From positions 1 through 64,000 of the forward strand of contig JAJXWV010000084.1 in assembly GCA_021781455.1 (NCBI GenBank): a stretch of 64,000 bases of DNA. Reading direction: 5' to 3'. The first letter of the stretch is position 1. Every line of letters begins with the position of its first letter. Shown here piece by piece: positions 1-8,401 of this stretch. The notes beneath the pieces are model-generated. The model was not told the origin of the DNA. It worked only from the letters and a program-made list of their open reading frames with translations, and ran no database searches. The position numbers and the translations under genes were made by a program. The stretch comes from Acidobacteriota bacterium (lineage in GTDB: Bacteria > Acidobacteriota > Thermoanaerobaculia > Gp7-AA8).

Positions 1-77
1 CCACGAGGCAGAGAACCAAAACCATGAAGGAAGGCGGTCTGTCGACCGCCACCATCAATCAGAAACCCGAGACCGAC

Positions 78-121
78 CCCGCAGTTTCTAGTTGACGCGA
101 TCCCGCAGTTCTAGTTGACGC
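78..121. repeat. Tandem 20-21 bp repeat, insertion-sequence-end-like
   Basis: Two copies of the same unit (78-98 and 102-121) read cccgcagttTctagttgacgc and differ by one T. They abut the point where the TOTE-like reading frame loses family resemblance, near 122-130. Internal multiple repeats at an element end are a known trait of some IS families, for example IS21-type. No transposase is in the window, so the IS assignment is inference. Confidence 0.4.
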
Positions 122-417
122 CGGACAGGCTGGCCTGAGTCGTCGTGTCCCGTGAGATGCCAGCGAATTACGTCATCGGTTAGGGCGAAAAACTGGCGAT
201 GCGGACAGTCCGCGCACTTGACGCGAGGCTTTTCGCAAATCCCATGGACCCATTCGTTGGCGCAGGCCGGCGCATAGCCGGTCTTCCCGCTCTTCCGGTT
301 CTCGAAGCGGCGCGCGTAGACATCGTCGCGGCCTTGAAAGAGGCCACGAAACAGGTGGACCTTCGATTCGACACTGGATCGCAGATCGACGGTGCGTTCG
401 CTTCCGGTCGTGGTCAC
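88..417 (-). pseudogene. N-terminal fragment of a TOTE conflict-system primase/helicase
   Basis: The 109-residue frame from a GTG start carries the signature of the N-terminal region of TOTE conflict-system archaeo-eukaryotic primase/helicase proteins: FRGLFQGRDDVYARRFEN, then GYAPACANEW, then CEKPRVKCADCPHRQF and DDVIRWHLTGHDD. In the family this is followed by the primase core and helicase domains, giving a protein of many hundred residues. Here the frame continues for only about a dozen unrelated residues after GHDDSGQP and stops at 88, exactly where the tandem repeat 78-121 lies. I read it as a gene truncated by insertion or deletion. It lies outside the element, left of attL. TOTE systems are proposed counter-invader systems, so the flank may be an older defence locus. 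Confidence 0.7.
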
Positions 418-745
418 GTCGAACCTCGGGACCCGATCACCAGCCCGGTGGTTTACGAATTTCCCCCGCAGCGTCCGCGATGACGTCAGGAAGTTGCGAG
501 GTCCTCAGCGCCTAAGGCCGGACCTGCATGAGAAAGCTGCAACACTTCTGGAGCTCGGCCGAAGGCCTCGGGTGCGGGTTTACGAATCCGACGGGCTTAC
601 CCAGGATGGAAATCACCGCCCGGATCGGTGCGACCAGGCGCCACCGCCGAGTACCGGTCACCTGGACAATCCGCGACGTCCGTGCAAAGTAGTCGCTTGC
701 GAGACTTATTTGCTTTCTTTACGACCGCTAGCTTATTGAATCTAT
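418..745. other. Non-coding left flank
   Basis: This 328-base stretch lies between the TOTE fragment start and the left attachment site. No reading frame here resembles a known protein or has a convincing ribosome-binding site. It probably held the upstream region of the TOTE gene. Confidence 0.5.
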
Positions 746-793
746 TGGTGGAGCTGAACGGGATCGAACCGATGACCTCCTGAGTGCGATTCA
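746..793 (-). repeat. attL, 48-bp direct repeat of the tRNA-Ala 3' end
   Basis: All 48 bases match 51250-51297. The repeat runs from the CCA end of the tRNA through the T arm and variable loop to the last bases of the 5' anticodon stem. Identity stops sharply at 793/794 on one side and 745/746 on the other. Confidence 0.93.
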
Positions 794-828
794 CCCCCGG
801 CGCGTCTAACCATCTGCGGCTACCTCCA
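746..828 (-). other. Chimeric tRNA-like sequence at the left end
   Basis: Read on the minus strand, bases 828 to 794 look like a tRNA 5' half (TGGAGGT acceptor-like strand, then a D-arm-like segment containing ATGGTTAGACGCG) joined to the tRNA-Ala 3' half. Six of seven acceptor pairs can form between TGGAGGT and AGCTCCA. The anticodon stem does not pair cleanly. It is probably not a functional tRNA. It may be the 5' remnant of another tRNA carried by the element or a coincidence. Confidence 0.35.
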
Positions 829-977
829 GATTCAAGGGTTTACGAGCGTCGGGACTAGTCTGGACATGTCGTGGCTGCGAAAAACATCCGCGCAAACAGC
901 ATTTGAGGACGGACATTCTATCGCACTCCGATCGCGGTCCGCCCGTGGCCATCATTCACTCCTCGTTGCGGCGACGT

Positions 978-1235
978 TTATCCGTTTTCGACGGCAACGC
1001 GCGCCAGTGGTTCCGGGAGGAGAATAATCGCGCGGCCATCCTCCGTACGCTCGCGCACCACGCACTGCGTTCCGATAAAGGCGTGCTTGTTCTGTCTGAA
1101 GTGCCGGGCGAGCGGCTCAAAGTCCAGGAGCAGGAATTCGTGAAATGACTCGAGTGCATCACAGCATTCGTCATGAAGGACAAGCAGCGCGAGAAGCGCC
1201 TTTCGAAGCGCGCGTCGCTCGTTCGTTTCCGCCAT
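978..1235 (-). CDS. Small protein of unknown function
   Basis: Eighty-five residues from ATG at 1235; an in-frame TTG at 1265 would add ten. It is the last gene of a leftward operon, 69 bases after the stop of the preceding gene. The sequence is mostly helical with a Leu-rich start (ALRKALLALLVLHDECC). I recognise no family. The neighbours are equally anonymous, so no function can be inferred beyond being co-expressed cargo at the element's left edge. Confidence 0.5.
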   Translation of the reverse strand: MAETNERRALRKALLALLVLHDECCDALESFHEFLLLDFEPLARHFRQNKHAFIGTQCVVRERTEDGRAIILLPEPLARVAVENG

Positions 1236-1304
1236 GAGCTCTCGGACAACAATCTCGCTTAACAACCAAGTCCAAAAGCGCGTGTTGCCATCCTGTCGTT
1301 CATC

Positions 1305-1673
1305 TCATACCTCCCTGTCTCGAAGTTGCTCCGCGGTCACCGAAGCCATCTCCCTTGGCGTCGGTGACAACGGAGTCGCACGATCGAGAAGACGTACCGC
1401 ACGCTTCACGACGGCAACCATTGCGGCATCGCGGTACTCATCGAGCGCAGCGATGACTGTCTCCGACGCGACGACGAGCAGCACATCTTCGAGTCGTGGC
1501 TTCACGTGGAGCGCGGCGTTCAGGAGAGACTCGTGACGCGAGAGACGCGCCGCTTCATTGATCACGGTTCCGATATCAAACTCGGCTTCGATTTCACTGC
1601 ACTTGACCATGTGCCGCGGATACACGGGGAACGCAGCTTTGGCGTGCTCGATGTATTTGGGGCTGCGGATCAT
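1305..1673 (-). CDS. Hypothetical protein, operon with next gene
   Basis: A 122-residue protein whose ATG overlaps the stop of the upstream gene by four bases (ATGA), which indicates translational coupling. The composition is that of a soluble helical protein with a repeated Ala/Val/Arg pattern and no membrane segment. No known motif is visible. It sits in a leftward operon with genes at 1670-2311 and 2375-3103. Confidence 0.6.
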   Translation of the reverse strand: MIRSPKYIEHAKAAFPVYPRHMVKCSEIEAEFDIGTVINEAARLSRHESLLNAALHVKPRLEDVLLVVASETVIAALDEYRDAAMVAVVKRAVRLLDRATPLSPTPREMASVTAEQLRDREV

Positions 1674-2311
1674 TGCTCTGTCCCCCCTGCACCGCTAGCG
1701 TCGTCGAGGTCCAGGTATTCACGTAGCTCATCGCCATATGCTCGGAGGAGGGCGTCGAATCCATCGCCCGACCGGAGTCGGCGCGCGAAGATCGCGAGCA
1801 ACTTGACGAATTCGTGAGAGTTCTTCGGGATCGGCTCGATGTTTCGGTAGAGGTTGTCGTAGAGCGTCGAGACTCGAAATTTGAGGATGGTCGGAGAACG
1901 TCGGTCGGATTGCGATCGACGCCACCCGCGGCGTTTGCACGAATGATCCCGCCCGATCGCGCAACTGCCGTACGACCTCAGGACATTCGGCATCGCGCCC
2001 GTGATGATCAGATAGCCCGCTCCGCACACGGTTTGTTCAGCGAGAACGTATTCGCCAGAGATCCCGTGAATCTCGGCCGGCTTGACGATGATCTGAGCGG
2101 GACCCTTCAGGGCTGGAACCCACACGATGATGGTGTACTCCCCCGCGTTGAGAGGTCTCGGCCGATAACGATGAATTGCGTGGTCCTCGTCCCACCGCAA
2201 GCAGACGGCTCCCTCTCGTGCGCACCCGGGGCAACGGAGGTCGCCATTGGGTTGCGGGCGAAAGAATGCGGTGCTACGGTGGGCGTGAGGTGAGTCGTTC
2301 CTGCGTCTCAT
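1670..2311 (-). CDS. Hypothetical protein with N-terminal CxxC motif
   Basis: A 213-residue protein starting at ATG 2311, preceded by the ribosome-binding site AAAGGA. An early DLRCPGCAREGAVCL segment (residues about 25-39) suggests a small metal-binding knuckle or redox pair. The middle contains a beta-rich stretch (GEYTIIVWVPA, AQIIVKPAEI). The C-terminal 70 residues are helical and acidic. It is coupled to the downstream gene by an ATGA overlap. I cannot name the family. Confidence 0.6.
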   Translation of the reverse strand: MRRRNDSPHAHRSTAFFRPQPNGDLRCPGCAREGAVCLRWDEDHAIHRYRPRPLNAGEYTIIVWVPALKGPAQIIVKPAEIHGISGEYVLAEQTVCGAGYLIITGAMPNVLRSYGSCAIGRDHSCKRRGWRRSQSDRRSPTILKFRVSTLYDNLYRNIEPIPKNSHEFVKLLAIFARRLRSGDGFDALLRAYGDELREYLDLDDASGAGGTEQ

Positions 2312-2374
2312 CTCGATGTCCTTTCTGGGCGGCCGGTCGAGCTCTTGCCGGAGTGACCGGCCACCCGGAATTTC

Positions 2375-3103
2375 TCAATTAGTCGCGGCCGACTCCCCCA
2401 CGGGGTCGGCCGCGATGTTGAATTGCGTTCGCGCCTTCTCGATCAGGTCTTCATGCCAGGCTGCTGCATCGAGGCATGCGCGGATGTGTGTCTCCTGTCT
2501 GGCGATGTACTCGTTCACTTGCTCGACGAGGAACCGATCCGCTTCGGCCCGCCTCTCCGGTCGGGAGATCGCTTGCGACGCGAGTCTCGTGATCTGATTC
2601 AAAAACTCGATCCTTTCTGCAAACGGCCAGTCCAGGTCGAAGTCGGTCAGGAGATTCCTCACGAAGGCTCGGACTTCTTCGCTCCAGAAACTCGGCAGGG
2701 GCTCGTAGCGAAGGATCGCTTCCTTCGCTAGGGCCAGCGCGGTTCGGATTCGCTCGCCCGTGCAGTTGTTGCAGGAGCAGAGTTTCGTGTCGATGCTGGG
2801 CAGCTTTTCCATTCCTTTCCTCCAATTTGGTCTTGAGAGCTCGGAGAGTCTCCAGCGTTGATGTAGTGGAGCTGAGGCGGGCGGAGCCCGGCTGTTTCGC
2901 CAGTGGTTGAAACGGGCTGGGCCATCAGTACGCGGGGCGCCCTTGCGCACGGCGGGGCGGTAGTTGTCCGTCAACAGCGACCGCGAGGAGTCAAAGCGAG
3001 ATCCGACATCTTCCAGAGCGGCCTCAACTGACGCCGGTTTCGGCGTTCTTGACGACGGTGCATCTGGAAGTTCAGTCTGAGAATCGCGTTTCTGTCGGTC
3101 CAT
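2375..3103 (-). CDS. Hypothetical protein with CSCNNC motif; two possible starts
   Basis: Two starts are plausible in one frame. ATG at 3103 (site GAAAGGACCTCG) gives 242 residues. ATG at 2812 has the stronger site GGAGGAAAG and gives 145 residues beginning MEKLPSIDTKLCSCNNC. The part before 2812 is low-complexity and Arg/Pro/Ser-rich, so the short form may be the functional protein. The C-terminal domain is helical with a Cys cluster that could bind metal. It heads the leftward operon; the divergent sigma-like gene starts 199 bases away, so 3104-3301 should contain both promoters. Confidence 0.5.
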   Translation of the reverse strand: MDRQKRDSQTELPDAPSSRTPKPASVEAALEDVGSRFDSSRSLLTDNYRPAVRKGAPRTDGPARFNHWRNSRAPPASAPLHQRWRLSELSRPNWRKGMEKLPSIDTKLCSCNNCTGERIRTALALAKEAILRYEPLPSFWSEEVRAFVRNLLTDFDLDWPFAERIEFLNQITRLASQAISRPERRAEADRFLVEQVNEYIARQETHIRACLDAAAWHEDLIEKARTQFNIAADPVGESAATN

Positions 3104-3301
3104 CGAGGTCCTTTCTCGCTGTTCCGCCAGCGTCGCCGGCGGTGAGGGTTTCCTCACATCCGAGAGCCGCGGGTGAGTCCGCGGCTCTGAATGTGTTGAA
3201 CGAGAACGATGGACGCCTGCAGATTTCCCCGTTTCCTCCATGAGCATGAGAGCAAAGCAAAATTGGCGTGCTCAGACGTTCTCGTTTCGTGAGGACACGT
3301 C

Positions 3302-4768
3302 ATGATGTTCCACGATGAACTCCAGACCGCCATCGGCAGGCTGAGGCCCAAACTCGTCACGATCTGTCGCAGATTGACGCACGACGACGCTCTCGGGGAA
3401 GACCTCGCCCACGAGGCGATCGTGAAGGTGCTCTCAAGGCTCGAGTCGCTACCCGAGTTCTATTCGGCTGACGAGTTCCTTGGATATTTGGCAGCTACGG
3501 CACGAAACGCGTTTAGGGACCGTTTACGTCACGCCAAGTTCGAATCGCGGGACGACGCTGCTGAGCCTCACCAACCAACGGACACTCGCCTTGCTGATCT
3601 AGTGACCACGTTGATCGATATGAATCGACTCCAACCGTTCGATAAAACGGTTCTACTCCGCCACATCGAAGGCGACACGCTTGACACGATCCGCGCATCC
3701 TTGGGTGCGAAAAGCATTAACAAAGTCGTGGGAGCCCTGAAACGCAGTCGAGACTTCCTAGGCGCTGGATCTCGCCGCGACCGGGTCTTCGTACACGATC
3801 GATGGCGGCGGGTTGTGGAGTTAGAGGCGATCGCTGCTCGCGTCCGACTCGTCACCTCATCAGAATACGAACGTCGCATTCAGCTCAGTGATGATTTCGC
3901 GTTTGGCGGTCCGTCCGCGTATGAGGCGCCGCCCGACGTGTTAACTCAGATAGAGGACATCGGATCCGATGTCGAGGAAGCTCTTGAGGCGGCTCTTGAC
4001 GAAAGTCACCGCACGCTCCGTGGGGCCAGAGCCCTCGCTACTCTCTGCCGCTTACCGGCGGTCGCCACGGGGAGCATCATCGAGAAAGATCTGTTGTTGC
4101 TGTGCGCGAAACGCGCCGCGCGATTGGCGGAACTTCTAAGCGATAGCGATCAGGTTCGCGCAGACGCAGCGTGCATCCTGTCCATGTGGATGGAGATGAC
4201 AGATGCGAAGGCGATCGCACTCGTCGGTGTGCAACGCATGCTCAACGCGGCAACGACAGATCTTCGGCGACTCAGGGCGCTGACCAAATATGGGTTCGGC
4301 TCTTCCAAACCTGCTTGGGTTGCGGCCTACGAACGAAAGATCGGCTTGGAGCCGAAGGGCGGGAAAGAGTATCTGTTCGACATCCTCGCTTTGACCGTGG
4401 CGTACATGGAGGCGAGGAGATTCGACTTGGCTCTTCTTACGATTCAAGAAGCCGACGACGCACTCAGTCGCTTTTCATCGTCACCCCCCGCAATCATGCA
4501 GGATTACCTCTACCGGCTAGCTATCGAAATGATTAGGCGTGTCGGACGTGGCAGCGCTAGCCTGAGCCCACTCACGGTTCTGGTTTCACTGTCTTCTTCG
4601 CAGATGAGCGCTCTGCAAGAATTCGTCAAACCCGCAGCGCTATCGATGGACGACGAATTACCAGCCGATCTAACGTTCTCATCGAATACGTCTACGCTTG
4701 AAGATGAGGTCGAGATGCTCGCCGTCAGTTACTCACTGCCCGTAACGCAGGATGCTCTACTCGCGTGA
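3302..4768 (+). CDS. ECF-sigma-like protein with long C-terminal extension
   Basis: The 488-residue protein begins like an RNA polymerase sigma factor. Residues about 8-75 match region 2 in pattern (LGEDLAHEAIVKVLSRL, then LGYLAATARNAFRDRLR). Residues about 100-155 resemble region 4 (FDKTVLLRHIEGDTLDTI, then a helix-turn-helix-like KSINKVVGALKRSR). Typical ECF sigmas end near 190 residues. Here some 320 further residues follow, mostly amphipathic helices that could be a TPR-like or ligand-sensing domain. It converges on the Cas2-like gene and overlaps it by 12 bases. It may control element genes, but that is inference. Confidence 0.65.
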   Translation: MMFHDELQTAIGRLRPKLVTICRRLTHDDALGEDLAHEAIVKVLSRLESLPEFYSADEFLGYLAATARNAFRDRLRHAKFESRDDAAEPHQPTDTRLADLVTTLIDMNRLQPFDKTVLLRHIEGDTLDTIRASLGAKSINKVVGALKRSRDFLGAGSRRDRVFVHDRWRRVVELEAIAARVRLVTSSEYERRIQLSDDFAFGGPSAYEAPPDVLTQIEDIGSDVEEALEAALDESHRTLRGARALATLCRLPAVATGSIIEKDLLLLCAKRAARLAELLSDSDQVRADAACILSMWMEMTDAKAIALVGVQRMLNAATTDLRRLRALTKYGFGSSKPAWVAAYERKIGLEPKGGKEYLFDILALTVAYMEARRFDLALLTIQEADDALSRFSSSPPAIMQDYLYRLAIEMIRRVGRGSASLSPLTVLVSLSSSQMSALQEFVKPAALSMDDELPADLTFSSNTSTLEDEVEMLAVSYSLPVTQDALLA

Positions 4769-5047
4769 CCTCTCACGAGAAGTGAGCGTGAGTTGGCGAG
4801 AAGCGGTAGATTCTACGACGAACCTGCGGAGGCGTATGGCAGGCAGCACCAGAACCTCCACTCGACATCGATGCGCGCCACGGACCATTCCATGCAGTCG
4901 TGTCTTCAGGCGGCGCAGTTGGGTTGCACCGATGTGTCCTTGAAAGAACGACGGTAAAGACTCCGTTAGACCTGTGTCGAGCGCCGCATCTGCAACCCGT
5001 TCGCGAACTGCAGCGGCCGGCGATACGCAGATGAGAATCACGTACAT
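4757..5047 (-). CDS. cas2: Cas2-like protein
   Basis: A 96-residue protein, the usual Cas2 length, starting at ATG 5047 only six bases after the RT-Cas1 stop codon, with a GAAGG ribosome-binding site inside that junction. The fold pattern fits Cas2: a first strand MYVILICVSP, a helix, then LPSFFQGHI in the place of the family's SVFEG-type strand, a helix QLRRLKTRLHGMV and a strand RVEVLVLP. The acidic residue normally near the end of strand 1 is absent (CVSPAAAV), so it may be structural only, as Cas2 is in the Cas1-Cas2 integrase. Identification rests on length, pattern and position. The 3' end overlaps the convergent sigma-like gene. Confidence 0.7.
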   Translation of the reverse strand: MYVILICVSPAAAVRERVADAALDTGLTESLPSFFQGHIGATQLRRLKTRLHGMVRGAHRCRVEVLVLPAIRLRRFVVESTASRQLTLTSRERSRE

Positions 5048-5053
5048 ACGCCT

Positions 5054-8000
5054 TCAGTGGTTATAGAGGAACGCCCGATAGCGTTTCGTCTTTCCACCCG
5101 CGAACACATCCGCCAGGTGCTTCGCCTGCGCGTCAATGATGTCGTGGAGCGGGAGGCGGCTGTCACGATAGCGGCATCGAAGGGTCAGGTTGCGTTCGAA
5201 CGCGCGCAGGAGCTTGCGGCGGGTCGGCAGCGACAACTTGCCGCCGACATTCCTTTGCACTGTTACGCCGCGCGCGAGGAGCGCTACGACCGGGCGATCC
5301 GCGCCGATCGCGCGGAACTCCTCGACGAAGTCGTAGAGCATCGAGAGCTTTCCGCGCTCCGCGTCGGTGTGTACGAGACCGATCCGCGCATCGATGCCGG
5401 CGGCCAGGAGCGCGCGATGGCAACGGGTGTAGAGGAGCTTGTAGGTGTAGTCGAGCAGGCCGTTCACGACATCCGGGGCAGTGCGCCCGCGGGTTCTGGA
5501 CGAGAACCCCTTCTCCGGTCCGACGAGTGCAGAGATCGCGCGAAAGTACGCGGCCGCAGCGCGTCCCTCGGCGGCGATGAGCCGGCCGCGAACCGCATCG
5601 ATTGTCGGCCCTTCGCAGCTCTCAATCTCTTCGACGTTGCGCAGCATCGCGCCGATCGTGCGCCGAAGATCGGCAGCGAGGGTCACGTCCGTCTTTTCAC
5701 GATACCGTTCGTAGAGCCGCAGCAGCTGGAGCTGGTTCTTGCACTTCGCGGCGAGCATCGAGGTCGCGACTTCGACGCCCGTGACGTTGTCGAACGCGCG
5801 GAGTTGTCCTCGGAGAATCGCCGGTGATCGCTTCGAGGGTGACGTGAACTCTCCGTACGGCTCGCCCTTCCAATTCAGAAAGTGCACGGGGATGGACCGG
5901 TCCGCAAGCACACGCAGGAGCGTGGAGTTGATCGTGACGCCGACCGCCTGCACGACGATCCCCTTCACCGAGACGAGGCCCGCGGCAAAGATCGACGCTC
6001 CGTTCTTTCGTACGACGATGTGCTGCGAGTTCTTCGACATCACACAACCATGGACACCGACATGGAGCGTCCCGTCCGCGGTGAGCATCGGACGATCCTC
6101 CGCCGAAGCGAGCCGAAGGAATTCGCGCAGGTCCTCTCGCGCATAGCCCTCTGAGAGAAACAACGCCGAGGTCGATGTCTCATGATCGGCGGGAGTCATG
6201 TCGCGTTCTGGGATCGCTCGGCTCTCGCTCTTCGCTTCATCGAGTTGCAGCGACTCTTGAACGTCTTCGGCTGGAGCAGCGGCTGCCGCTTCCAGTGTTG
6301 AGTCTGGAAGTGCGTTCGCCTCATCAACAGCGGCCCCCAGTACAGCCGCGTCAGGCTCGTTAGGCTCTGCCAGAGGCTCGCTTACTTCCGTGGGCGCGGG
6401 AGTCGTCGTGGCACGCAGCGGCTCTGCGTCACCCCGATCGACCAGATCCAAGAGATCCAGATAGAAATCCCGCCGAACCGTGCGCCGCTCGCTGCGGTAA
6501 AAGACGCTGCGGATTTGTCCGAGTTCCTCGGCCGGCAGGTGAAGCACGTTTCCCACGACGGCGCGGGTCCACGAGTCGAGCTCCGTCAGCTGCCGGACGA
6601 CGAGCGGCTCGTTTCGTCGGAAGTACGCCCCGAAGCCGCCGAGCTGTGCGTTGACGCGCGCGAGGCGCGTCGGCACGGTTCGCTCCTCATTTGCGGCCGT
6701 TCGCAATAACCGCGACCGAAAATCGTCCAGACGGTTCGGCGTGATGTACATGCTGCGCTCGCGCAACGTGAATCCGAGGAAGTCGACACCGGCGGCGAAG
6801 GTCGTGATGTCGGTGCGTCCCGGTTTCAACTCGAGATGCAGTTGGCCCTCGACAAAGCCGCGCAGATCGGCGAGTGCTCGCTGCGCTTCGGCCTCGGTTC
6901 GCGTGAAGCAGAGAATGTCGTCTGCGTAACGAATCCACCGATGCCCCCGGCCGATCATGTAGACGTCCAGCGGATGAAGATAGATGTTCGCGAGCAGCGG
7001 CGAGATCGGTGCGCCTTGCGGGACGCCGCGCCCGGTCGGCGCGAGCAAAACGCCATCCTCACGCACCGGAGCGGTCACCCATTTCTGAATCAAGTGCAGG
7101 AGATGCCGATCGGCGATGTGCGTGCTCAGAGCGAGGAAGAGCCGTTCGTGGTCGATCGAGTCGAAGCACTTCCGAATGTCGGCATTCACCACCCAGGAGA
7201 ATCCCGCGTTGCGGTTTCGTTCAGCGATCACGAGCGCCATGTGGGCGTTCCGGCTGGGCCGGTACCCGAACGAGCATGGCAAGAATGTCTTGTCCACACG
7301 CGCCGTCAGGAAGCCAAGAACGGCGTTCTGTACGAGCCGGTCGCGGACCGTCGGGATTCCGATTGGCCGCGGCTCCCCGTTGGCTTTGAGGAGATACATC
7401 CGAAGAAGCGGCATCGGCTCATACGTATGCGACCGCAGCTCCTGGTCGAGATAGAAGAGTTGCCCGTAGAGATCCTTCTGGAATCCGGCGAGCGTCATCC
7501 CGTCGATGCCGGAGGCGTCGCTCCCATTTCGCATGAACTGCCAGGCGGTCTGGAGGTGCATCCGGTCCGTCGCCACGTCGTAGTCGGACGTGATGCTCTT
7601 TTCGACGGCCGGCCCGGCTTTAGGCGGTGACCAGCGCCGTTCCTCCAACACCGGCGCTGGCGTCGATGCCTTACGGATTTGCGAGGCACACCATCGTCGC
7701 GCGGCGTCACTCAGTGACTGCTCCTCGAACGTCACGAGGCACTCGACCGGCAGCCGGTTGATGAGGCGAAGCAGCGGTGAATCCGAGATCCTGTTGTCGG
7801 CGGCGGGCAGGCGAAGAACGACCGCCCGAGCGTCTCCCTCGACAAGCGCAAGCCACGAAAGGAGAAAGCAGCCGATCCGGAGACGGGTCCCCGCGCCGTT
7901 CAACCCCTCTGTGGTCAACCTGTAGTGCTGCGACGCTTCGGGAAGCGCACCGCCGATCCATGGGCCGGAGCGTTCGACCATGAGGCGTCGCAGTTTCCCG

Positions 8001-8401
8001 GCGAGACCCGAGACGCTCGGCACGGCGTGATCACCAAGCGTGCGCCGTTGGTACTCCTTCCGCGCGATCGACGCCGGCAAGCCCCGCAGGCCGTAGCCGT
8101 GATCGCGCAGCCCGACGATCCCCGGAACGAGGAACCCCCGTAACGAGTCGGCGCGCGGCTCGACAAAATCCAGGAAGAATCGTTCCAACGCTTCAGAATC
8201 CGCCGGCCCCCACCGAAGCGGATTGAAGATCGAGACCGCGTTCAACGTCGCAGTCTTGAGCGCGAGTGCGGGCTCATTGATGATCGCGAGCGAGTACCCC
8301 GCGTCGAGGCGCTGGCTCACCCAACGATCGAGGGCGAGGGACGAGCCGTCCTCGACCGAGACCAGGTCGATTATTTTCCGTGCTGGAAGCGCTGCGATCA
8401 C
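5054..8401 (-). CDS. Reverse transcriptase-Cas1 fusion
   Basis: A 1115-residue fusion. Residues 1-265 form an N-terminal domain I cannot place; I see no Gly-rich loop of Cas6, the usual N-terminal partner. Residues about 270-640 are a group-II-intron-like reverse transcriptase with NADIRKCFDSIDHERL (Asp408), RGVPQGAPISPLLANIYL (458-475) and the catalytic YADD (492-495). Residues 655-745 are an Ala/Pro/Glu-rich linker. Residues 775-1100 are Cas1, with Glu945 (AAEGRAAAAYF), His1011 (IGLVHTD) and Asp1024/Glu1027 (LYDFVEEFR), so the integrase active site looks complete. RT-Cas1 proteins of type III CRISPR systems acquire spacers from RNA. Here the gene is coupled upstream to an ATPase (4-base overlap) and downstream to a Cas2-like gene. 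No array or effector genes are visible. Confidence 0.95.
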   Translation of the reverse strand: MIAALPARKIIDLVSVEDGSSLALDRWVSQRLDAGYSLAIINEPALALKTATLNAVSIFNPLRWGPADSEALERFFLDFVEPRADSLRGFLVPGIVGLRDHGYGLRGLPASIARKEYQRRTLGDHAVPSVSGLAGKLRRLMVERSGPWIGGALPEASQHYRLTTEGLNGAGTRLRIGCFLLSWLALVEGDARAVVLRLPAADNRISDSPLLRLINRLPVECLVTFEEQSLSDAARRWCASQIRKASTPAPVLEERRWSPPKAGPAVEKSITSDYDVATDRMHLQTAWQFMRNGSDASGIDGMTLAGFQKDLYGQLFYLDQELRSHTYEPMPLLRMYLLKANGEPRPIGIPTVRDRLVQNAVLGFLTARVDKTFLPCSFGYRPSRNAHMALVIAERNRNAGFSWVVNADIRKCFDSIDHERLFLALSTHIADRHLLHLIQKWVTAPVREDGVLLAPTGRGVPQGAPISPLLANIYLHPLDVYMIGRGHRWIRYADDILCFTRTEAEAQRALADLRGFVEGQLHLELKPGRTDITTFAAGVDFLGFTLRERSMYITPNRLDDFRSRLLRTAANEERTVPTRLARVNAQLGGFGAYFRRNEPLVVRQLTELDSWTRAVVGNVLHLPAEELGQIRSVFYRSERRTVRRDFYLDLLDLVDRGDAEPLRATTTPAPTEVSEPLAEPNEPDAAVLGAAVDEANALPDSTLEAAAAAPAEDVQESLQLDEAKSESRAIPERDMTPADHETSTSALFLSEGYAREDLREFLRLASAEDRPMLTADGTLHVGVHGCVMSKNSQHIVVRKNGASIFAAGLVSVKGIVVQAVGVTINSTLLRVLADRSIPVHFLNWKGEPYGEFTSPSKRSPAILRGQLRAFDNVTGVEVATSMLAAKCKNQLQLLRLYERYREKTDVTLAADLRRTIGAMLRNVEEIESCEGPTIDAVRGRLIAAEGRAAAAYFRAISALVGPEKGFSSRTRGRTAPDVVNGLLDYTYKLLYTRCHRALLAAGIDARIGLVHTDAERGKLSMLYDFVEEFRAIGADRPVVALLARGVTVQRNVGGKLSLPTRRKLLRAFERNLTLRCRYRDSRLPLHDIIDAQAKHLADVFAGGKTKRYRAFLYNH

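Noticed and set aside
4752-4943. Short rightward frame after the sigma-like gene
   Set aside because: It has no start signal and overlaps the better-supported Cas2-like frame on the other strand.
5054-8401. Group II intron maturase
   Set aside because: The reverse transcriptase is intron-like, but it is followed by a full Cas1 domain and there is no maturase X domain or intron RNA end structure.
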